A DNA stretch of 5,591 nt from contig JAKLEJ010000255.1 of the NCBI GenBank assembly GCA_022711695.1, forward strand, positions 1 to 5,591, written 5' to 3'. Made by a program: the position numbers and the translations under genes. Each line of letters opens with the position of its first letter. Position 1 is the stretch's first letter. The notes beneath the pieces are model-generated. The model did no database searches. It saw nothing but the letters and a program-made list of their open reading frames with translations, and had not been told where the DNA came from. Shown piece after piece: positions 1 through 4,358 of this stretch. The stretch is from Verrucomicrobiota bacterium (lineage in GTDB: Bacteria; Verrucomicrobiota; Verrucomicrobiia; Limisphaerales; JACRJZ01).

Positions 1-1
1 G

Positions 2-337
2 GGCATGTGCGAACTGCAGGTGCTCGACAACGACGCCCCCCAATACGCCAAGCTCGATCCCCGGCAATACCACGGCTCGATCTACGGCATCGTTCCTGCC
101 CAGCGCGGCTATCTTCGACCCACCGGCGAATGGAACTTCCAGGAAGTCACCGTCAAAGGCTCGACCATCACTGTCGAGCTGAACGGCGCCGTCATTGTCT
201 CGGGCGATGTGTCCAAGGTGACCCAATACATGGGCAACAGCCCGCACCCGGGTAAGGACCGCGCCACCGGCCATTTCGGCTTCGCCGGCCATAACGACCC
301 GGTCGTGTTCCGCAACGTTCAGATCAAGCGGCTCTGA
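2..337 (+). CDS. DUF1080 / 3-keto-disaccharide hydrolase-like protein, 3' end only
   Basis: This is the C-terminal part of a gene whose start lies before the window; the frame is open from base 2 and ends at TGA 335-337, so about 111 residues are visible. The order of motifs is that of the C-terminal half of the DUF1080 (PF06439) concanavalin-like beta-sandwich: an 'ELQVLDND' strand, then 'YHGSIYGIVPA', 'GEWNFQEVTVKG', 'VELNGAVIVSGD', a 'HPG' turn, 'GHFGFAGHNDPVVFRNVQIK' and a terminal Arg-Leu. Family members are usually exported, and some have been shown to cleave 3-keto-glycosides made by glycoside 3-dehydrogenases. The signal peptide and N-terminal half are outside the window, so export and substrate cannot be judged. 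The next gene, a Gfo/Idh/MocA oxidoreductase, is a frequent companion of this family in Verrucomicrobiota and Planctomycetota, but here more than 800 bases separate them, so they are probably not one transcript. The family call is strong; the reaction is inferred from the family. Confidence 0.87.
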   Translation, partial: GMCELQVLDNDAPQYAKLDPRQYHGSIYGIVPAQRGYLRPTGEWNFQEVTVKGSTITVELNGAVIVSGDVSKVTQYMGNSPHPGKDRATGHFGFAGHNDPVVFRNVQIKRL

Positions 338-370
338 ATCCGGTTCCGCTCCAGGCGGGGCTTGGGCCGG

Positions 371-430
371 CGGAGGTGCGGAGCTCTGGGCCGCCGAAGC
401 GGCCTCCGAGTCCGTGCGATGCGCGGACTC
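371..430. repeat. Adjoining palindromes (REP-like or T-less terminator)
   Basis: Three nested or adjoining inverted repeats start 34 bases after the DUF1080 stop. CGGAGG at 371-376 can pair with CCTCCG at 403-408. Inside it, GGCCGC at 389-394 pairs with GCGGCC at 399-404 around a CGAA loop. Next to it, GAGTCCGTGC at 408-417 pairs with GCGCGGACTC at 421-430 around a GAT loop, ten pairs with one G-U. The position suggests an mRNA 3'-end structure for the DUF1080 gene, but no T-run follows, so a classical intrinsic terminator is not supported. A dispersed REP-like palindrome is the alternative. Confidence 0.6.
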
Positions 431-532
431 GCAGATTCTGAGCCTTTCAGCCGTCGAAAACCTGGCTGCCCCCTGCTCGTTCTGGCGCGCGCCCCCTCCG
501 GGACGCTGCCCCAAAGAAATGCCCATTAGCCG

Positions 533-574
533 GGACTGACCCCTTTACTGACCCCTTTAATAAGGGGTCAGTCC
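533..574. repeat. 12-bp tandem repeat with perfect inverted repeat, REP/IS200-end-like
   Basis: ACTGACCCCTTT occurs twice head to tail at 535-546 and 547-558. It is followed by its near reverse complement, AAGGGGTCAGTCC, at 562-574. The first copy with its flank (533-545) pairs perfectly with 562-574 over 13 bases. The second copy (547-557) pairs with 562-572 over 11 bases around the 4-base loop TAAT. Two alternative hairpins can therefore form with the same right arm. The local base composition is less GC-rich than the flanks, and the element is followed by TAGAATTATGAC. I associate this 'GGGGTCAGTCCTAGAATTATGAC' kind of sequence with ends of IS200-like/REP-associated elements in Verrucomicrobiota, from memory only. 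No transposase gene is in the window. Confidence 0.65.
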
Positions 575-1081
575 TAGAATTATGACAAATGCCTTCTCGC
601 GATTCCTTGGGCAGCCACCCCCGCACGCCGACACCCTCTCCATCCCGACCGCCGACTCGGACTCTGCCAGGACGTCATGGCCCCCATCCGTCACCGGGTT
701 GTTGCACGCGAGGAGCGCCAACTCTGAGACAGAGGCGGTCCCGTTCTGCGCCCCTCTGCATCCGGCATTCGTTTTTGCGGCTGTCGGTCGGATGAAATGG
801 CTGCCCGGCTTCGCTGCGCCATTGGCCTGCCATGAGTCCGGCAGTCGTCCACCCTCTCAACGGCGCGCAGCCTCATGACCGATTACGCCTTGGCCTTCCC
901 GAGCAAAACCTGGCCGGACGCACCGGTCGCCCCCCCACCGTCAGCATCGTCCGCCACTTTGAGCATTCCTTCGGGGGCATCCCGCACGATCCCCAGCCCA
1001 ACCATCCTGTCCGGCCCAATGTCTTGGCGCATCACCCGCTTTGCCGACCCAGTCCGATGTTGCTCCAACGTCGTTTCCGGC

Positions 1082-1110
1082 TTTTTCCGGCCGCCGACAC
1101 GGCGGAAAAA
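1082..1110. repeat. Inverted repeat upstream of the oxidoreductase gene
   Basis: TTTTTCCG at 1082-1089 is the exact reverse complement of CGGAAAAA at 1103-1110. A competing inner stem, CCGCC at 1091-1095 with GGCGG at 1101-1105, shares part of the right arm. The repeat lies 65 bases before the preferred start of the oxidoreductase gene. It could be an operator or a leader structure. It does not look like a terminator, because the T-run is on the 5' side on both strands. The arms are short, so chance is possible. Confidence 0.35.
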
Positions 1111-1175
1111 ATGTCTTGTGGAAATGCGCGAGCGGATTTAGACACTGAGGGATGACACGGCCAACAAAAGAAACT

Positions 1176-2621
1176 ATGATTATCGACAACAAGTCTTTCT
1201 CCCGCCGCCAATTTCTCCGATACACGAGCCTGGCGGCCGGCGCCACCGCGTTCTCCTTCCCCTTTGTCGGCAGGGTGCTGGGCGCCAACGAGACCATCAA
1301 TATCGCCTGCATCGGCGTGGGCGGCAAAGGCGACAGCGACACCAGCAGCGCCTACTCGCATGGCGGCAACATTGTGGCGCTGTGCGATACCGACGCCAAC
1401 CGTTTGCGCGGCAAGAGCAAGCAGCTCCAGGATCGCGCCGCCAAGGACAACCGGACGTATAACGCCAAGCTCTACACCGACTACCGCAAGCTCTACGACG
1501 AGGTCGGCAAGTCCATCGATGCGGTCACCGTTTCCACGCCCGATCATCACCACGCCGTGGCGTCCGTCATGGGCATGCGCATGGGCAAGCACGTGTATTG
1601 CCAGAAGCCGCTGTGCCAAAACGTGACCGAGGCCCGCATGATGGTGAACCTGGCCAAGGAGAAGAAACTGGCCACCCAGATGGGCAACCAGGGCAGCGCC
1701 AACGACGCGCTCCGCCGCGCCGTCGAGATCATTCAGGCGGGGGTCATCGGCGACCCCAAGGAACTCCATGTCTGGTCCAACCGGCCCGTCTGGCCCCAGG
1801 GCCTCGATCGGCCCGAAGGCTCCGACGATCCCGCCGCGGATTCCGTCGATTGGGAATCCTGGATCGGCCCCGCCGAAATGCGCCCCTACAAGAAAGGCGT
1901 GTATCACTCGTTCAATTGGCGCGGCTGGTACGATTTCGGCACCGGCGCGCTGGGCGACATGGCCTGCCATATGGTCAACATGCCCTTCCGCGCCCTCAAG
2001 CTCGGCTATGCCAACGTCATCGAGTGCGAAGTCGCCTCGCGCATCTATCCCGAGACCTTCCCGCTCACCTCGCGCATCCGCTTCGAGTTCCCCGAGCGCG
2101 AAGGGTTGCCCCCGCTCAAGTTCTGGTGGTATGACGGCAACCCGGGCGACAAGCGCGTGCGCCCGCTGCGGCCGGGGCCGGAAGTGGCCGGCGTGACCAA
2201 GGTGATCGAGATGCAGGGCGGCAAGCTCACCAACCAGGGCACCCTGGTGATCGGCACCAAGGGCGTGATCTTCGCCCCGGACGACTACGCGGAGAAGATC
2301 TACCTCTCCCTGAACGACGAGAAGGAATTCGTGGACGGCAAGCGGCACGAGGCCTGCGTCAACGTGCCCAAAACCATTCCGCGCTCCCCAGGGCACGACA
2401 AGGAATGGTTCGACGCGATGAAGCAAGGCAAGCCGGAGCTGGCTTACTCGCGCTTCGAGATCGCCGGCTATCTCACCGAGGGCATTCTGTTGGGCTGCAT
2501 CGCGCTGCGCGTCGGCGTGGGCAAGCGGATGGAGTGGGACGGCCAGGGCATGAAGTCCACCAACCTGGCTGAGGCCGCCCAATACGTCACCCGCAAGAAC
2601 CGCCCCGGCTGGGAGCTCTGA
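1176..2621 (+). CDS. Tat-exported Gfo/Idh/MocA family NAD(P)-dependent oxidoreductase
   Basis: This 481-residue protein has a twin-arginine signal, 'SRRQFLR' at residues 9-15, followed by a hydrophobic stretch and a possible cleavage region near 'VLGAN' (34-38). Family relatives such as glucose-fructose oxidoreductase are exported folded with their cofactor by Tat. The Rossmann fold starts at residue 41 with the dinucleotide loop GVGGKG (47-52), then 'VALCDTD' and 'STPDHHHAV'. The usual EKP motif reads QKP at 143-145; K144 is the expected catalytic lysine. The family's D-x-x-x-H pair appears as D261 and H265 in 'GALGDMACHMVN'. The C-terminus carries the 'SPGHDKEWFDAMKQGKPE' block common to exported verrucomicrobial and planctomycetal members. 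Substrate is unknown; sugars or glycosides are likely. I prefer ATG 1176 over the in-frame ATG 1152 because the signal motif then sits near the N-terminus and an A-rich AAAAGAAA precedes it; GAGGG directly abuts 1152, too close for a ribosome site. The gene is followed by an intrinsic terminator. Confidence 0.93.
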   Translation: MIIDNKSFSRRQFLRYTSLAAGATAFSFPFVGRVLGANETINIACIGVGGKGDSDTSSAYSHGGNIVALCDTDANRLRGKSKQLQDRAAKDNRTYNAKLYTDYRKLYDEVGKSIDAVTVSTPDHHHAVASVMGMRMGKHVYCQKPLCQNVTEARMMVNLAKEKKLATQMGNQGSANDALRRAVEIIQAGVIGDPKELHVWSNRPVWPQGLDRPEGSDDPAADSVDWESWIGPAEMRPYKKGVYHSFNWRGWYDFGTGALGDMACHMVNMPFRALKLGYANVIECEVASRIYPETFPLTSRIRFEFPEREGLPPLKFWWYDGNPGDKRVRPLRPGPEVAGVTKVIEMQGGKLTNQGTLVIGTKGVIFAPDDYAEKIYLSLNDEKEFVDGKRHEACVNVPKTIPRSPGHDKEWFDAMKQGKPELAYSRFEIAGYLTEGILLGCIALRVGVGKRMEWDGQGMKSTNLAEAAQYVTRKNRPGWEL

Positions 2622-2645
2622 TCGACATCTCCAAGTTTTGAGCAC

Positions 2646-2676
2646 GCGCGGGCCTCCCTGGCCCGCGCTTTTTTTT
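2646..2676 (+). terminator. Rho-independent terminator of the oxidoreductase gene
   Basis: GCGCGGGCC at 2646-2654 pairs perfectly with GGCCCGCGC at 2660-2668 around a 5-base loop (TCCCT), and eight T follow at 2669-2676. It lies 24 bases after the oxidoreductase stop codon. The nine-pair GC stem plus T-run is a textbook intrinsic terminator. It implies that the downstream genes need their own promoter. Confidence 0.93.
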
Positions 2677-3046
2677 GACCCCTGGATTGGTGGACTCCCC
2701 GTCGTGTCCGGGGACTCCCAACGGACGCCGCGACGCGGAGCGCTCACCCCCAGATCTTACCTGTGCGCTGATGTCAAAGTGCAGCCCGTGCGGTAAGGTC
2801 CCACTGAGAGCCGTCCCACCCGCGGACGGCGCGCAACTTTCGAGTTCGTCCGGTTATCGATCTGGCGCGAGCTTCTCCGTGAGGGGTTCAGGCGGGCATG
2901 GGCTCCGTCTTGGGTCTTGCCGGCCGCGGGCTGGAGCATCCGGCTCCGCGCATCGCCTGCGCCGGCGCCCGGCGGCTTCCCGGGCTCGGAGCGTCGCCGC
3001 TTGGCGTCGGCGATGGCGGGCGCAGATTTGCGATTCGGAGCGGCTG
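2677..3046. other. Non-coding stretch between terminator and the next promoter
   Basis: About 370 bases hold no gene I can support. A frame in phase with the downstream protein stays open back to ATG 2898, but its extra N-terminal translation is Gly/Arg/Ala-rich. It would also place the membrane segment of that protein about 67 residues in, so I do not accept it. Several hairpins are present: GCCGTCC at 2810-2816 pairs with GGACGGC at 2824-2830; TCCCCG at 2696-2701 pairs with CGGGGA at 2709-2714; and a longer imperfect one is listed separately at 2753-2800. No tRNA or known riboswitch is recognisable. Confidence 0.55.
2753..2800 (+). other. Possible structured RNA element (imperfect long hairpin)
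   Basis: GATCTTACC at 2753-2761 pairs with GGTAAGGTC at 2792-2800, nine pairs with one G-U. Inside this, TGCGCT at 2764-2769 pairs with AGTGCA at 2778-2783, six pairs with one G-U, leaving an 8-base loop GATGTCAA and an asymmetric internal loop (2 bases against 8). The element lies just downstream of a terminator and about 300 bases before the next gene. It could belong to a small RNA or a 5' leader, or be chance. No known RNA family is recognised. Confidence 0.3.
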
Positions 3047-3074
3047 TTGCCATGCGGAGGAGAACTGGTATGAT
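3047..3074 (+). promoter_or_regulatory. Candidate sigma70-type extended -10 promoter
   Basis: TTGCCA at 3047-3052 matches the -35 consensus at five of six bases. After a 16-base spacer, TATGAT at 3069-3074 matches the -10 consensus at five of six, and TGG directly before it gives the TGn extended -10 element. Transcription would be expected to begin near 3081, that is 0 to 3 bases before ATG 3084, giving a leaderless or nearly leaderless mRNA. An intrinsic terminator upstream at 2646 makes a promoter in this gap necessary. The same bases can also be read as a ribosome site plus mini-ORF. Confidence 0.5.
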
Positions 3075-3084
3075 GGCGGCGTGA
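3056..3084 (+). promoter_or_regulatory. Shine-Dalgarno with four-codon mini-ORF overlapping the next start
   Basis: GGAGGAG at 3056-3062 is a strong ribosome binding sequence. It lies 21 bases before ATG 3084, too far to serve it directly, but with ideal 7-base spacing to ATG 3070. That ATG opens the frame ATG ATG GCG GCG TGA (3070-3084), whose stop overlaps the ATG of the next gene by one base (TGATG, 3082-3086). This is the classical geometry for translational coupling by termination and reinitiation. It would operate only on transcripts that start upstream of about 3050. Confidence 0.45.
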
Positions 3085-4352
3085 TGCGGCGTGCGAATAT
3101 GGTGGTGGTGCTGCTCCTGGTCAACCTGGGCCTGGTGCTGGCGTTCGCTTTGCTCTACAAGAGCACCCGCCAGCCGTCTCCACCTTCCGAGCCCGGCGCG
3201 GCCATCCCCGCCGCCTACGCGGCCGTGCCCGCCCCCTCGCTCAAGGTGGTCAAGACCAACATCGTCGAGACCAACGCCTTCCGGTGGAGCCAGCTCGAGA
3301 CCGAGGATTACCGCGCCTACATCGAGCGCTTGCGGGCCATCGGGTGTCCGGAGCAAACCATCCGCGACCTCGTCATTGCCGACGTGGACAAGCTGTTCGC
3401 GGCTCGGATTCTCGAGGTCAACCCGGCTGCCCGCGAGCTCAAGTATTGGGAAGCCGACCAAAAGGACCTCGAGAGCGGCGAGGACCATCTGGAGCGGCAG
3501 CGCCAGCAGCGCGAGATCGACTTCGCCAAACGCCACCTGATCCGCGACCTGCTCGGGGTGGACCTGGTCTCCGAGCGCAACAAGGTGCAGGGCGCGGAAG
3601 ACCGCTTCGGACGGCGGCTGGGGTTCCTGCCGGAGGACAAGCGCGGTCAGGTGCGGATGTTGCTCGAACATTTCAACGGCCTGGAACTGGGGGTGCGCCA
3701 AAAGACATGGGAGGAGGGCGAAACGCTGACCGAGGAGGACCAGGCGCAACTGCTCGCCATCCAGCAGCAGAGGGACCAGGCCGTGGCGGCCGCGCTCAGC
3801 CCCGCCGAGCTGGAGCAATACCAGCGCGCCATGTCTCCCCTGGCCTACGAGGTCCGCGACTCGCTCTTCGGCATGAAAGCGAGCGAGGAAGAGTACCTGG
3901 CGGTGTACCAGGCCCGGAAGGAGTTTCAGGAGAGCTGGGGCGACCAGCCGCCGGAAGACCCGCAGCGCCGGGTCGAGTGGGAAGAAGCCCAGGCGCTCCT
4001 TCAGGCTTCCCTGCGCGAGAAGCTCGGCGACGACCGCTACAACGATTACTTGCGCGCGAAGGATCCGGATTTCCGCCAGTTAAGCATCGCGGTGGCGCGC
4101 GGCAAGGCCCCTCCGGAGGCCGCAACCCACGTTTACGAGTTCAAGCGTATTGCCATCGAGAACCGCGCCCGGGTGGCCGGCAACCGCTCCCTGACCCCCG
4201 ACCAGCAGCAGGCGGCCCTCAACGCCATGGCCGCCGAAACCGAGCAGACCGTGCGCGCCGTTCTCGGTGAAAAGGCCTACCAAACCTACCTGCGCAGCGG
4301 CCAGGGCAAATGGATTCAAGGCCTCGGCGAGGGGCCGGCCTCCGCTCCCTGA
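3084..4352 (+). CDS. Membrane-anchored protein of unknown function with internal repeats
   Basis: This 422-residue protein has an N-terminal anchor: R2 and R3, then one hydrophobic helix at about 6-25, a Pro/Ala-rich linker (30-52) and a hydrophilic, mostly helical remainder that should lie outside the cytoplasm. A block at about 66-104 contains 'FRWSQLETEDYRAYIERLR', then 'AIGCPEQTIRDLVIADV'. I recall this block from many uncharacterised, often paralogous proteins of Verrucomicrobiota. Residues 115-230 are rich in Glu, Arg and Gln and may form coiled coil. A motif of the form L-x4-Y-x2-Y-x-R recurs at 314-325 and 394-405, with a degenerate copy at 238-249, and the wider units at 238-282 and 314-359 align. 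No enzyme motif is seen. I chose ATG 3084 because the anchor then begins at residue 6; GTG 3081 is next to it and longer in-frame starts look non-coding. The dehydratase gene follows after six bases, so the two are probably co-transcribed. A periplasmic scaffold, LTxxQ-like or sensor role is conceivable but unproven. Confidence 0.85.
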   Translation: MRRANMVVVLLLVNLGLVLAFALLYKSTRQPSPPSEPGAAIPAAYAAVPAPSLKVVKTNIVETNAFRWSQLETEDYRAYIERLRAIGCPEQTIRDLVIADVDKLFAARILEVNPAARELKYWEADQKDLESGEDHLERQRQQREIDFAKRHLIRDLLGVDLVSERNKVQGAEDRFGRRLGFLPEDKRGQVRMLLEHFNGLELGVRQKTWEEGETLTEEDQAQLLAIQQQRDQAVAAALSPAELEQYQRAMSPLAYEVRDSLFGMKASEEEYLAVYQARKEFQESWGDQPPEDPQRRVEWEEAQALLQASLREKLGDDRYNDYLRAKDPDFRQLSIAVARGKAPPEAATHVYEFKRIAIENRARVAGNRSLTPDQQQAALNAMAAETEQTVRAVLGEKAYQTYLRSGQGKWIQGLGEGPASAP

Positions 4353-4358
4353 TTCCCG

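Larger units (their letters stand above)
338..1175. other. Long intergenic stretch without a convincing gene
   Basis: About 840 bases separate the DUF1080 gene from the oxidoreductase gene. Open frames exist on both strands, but their translations are rich in Pro, Arg, Ser and Ala, show no recognisable domain, and have no good ribosome binding site, as expected for chance frames in GC-rich DNA. What can be supported here is structural: adjoining palindromes at 371-430, a tandem and inverted repeat at 533-574, and a small inverted repeat at 1082-1110. I see no tRNA or rRNA and no strong promoter. The stretch from about 582 to 1068 is almost open on the - strand and could hold remnants of a former gene or mobile element, but nothing in it is recognisable. 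Confidence 0.6.

Noticed and set aside
535..574. CRISPR array
   Set aside because: The two 12-base copies are directly adjacent with no spacer, and the third copy is inverted.
582..878. A small + strand gene of 98 codons directly after the repeat element
   Set aside because: There is no ribosome binding site, the composition is rich in Pro, Ser, Arg and Ala, no domain is recognisable, and the ATG lies within the putative element end.
1116..1144. TTGTGG-N17-TAGACA as a promoter for the oxidoreductase
   Set aside because: Each hexamer matches the consensus at only three of six positions.
1152..1180. ATGACA-N17-TATGAT, a promoter-like match at the oxidoreductase start
   Set aside because: Transcription would start around 1187, inside the coding region and within the Tat signal, and there is no suitable later start codon. 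It shows that such matches occur by chance here, which also tempers the promoter call at 3047.
1032..2747. Long - strand open frame of 571 codons opposite the oxidoreductase gene
   Set aside because: It is the antisense shadow of a well-supported gene with a Tat signal and family motifs. Its Gly/Ala/Val/His-rich translation has no domain and it also runs across the terminator.
2898..3083. N-terminal extension of the membrane-anchored protein to ATG 2898
   Set aside because: The extension is low-complexity Gly/Arg/Ala, would bury the membrane anchor at about residue 67, and overlaps the promoter and ribosome-site signals at 3047-3074.
2757..3818. Long - strand open frame of 353 codons opposite the membrane-anchored protein gene
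   Set aside because: It overlaps antisense to a gene with clear protein features. Its Leu-rich translation is typical of reverse-complement reading of GC-rich codons, and no domain or start signal was seen.
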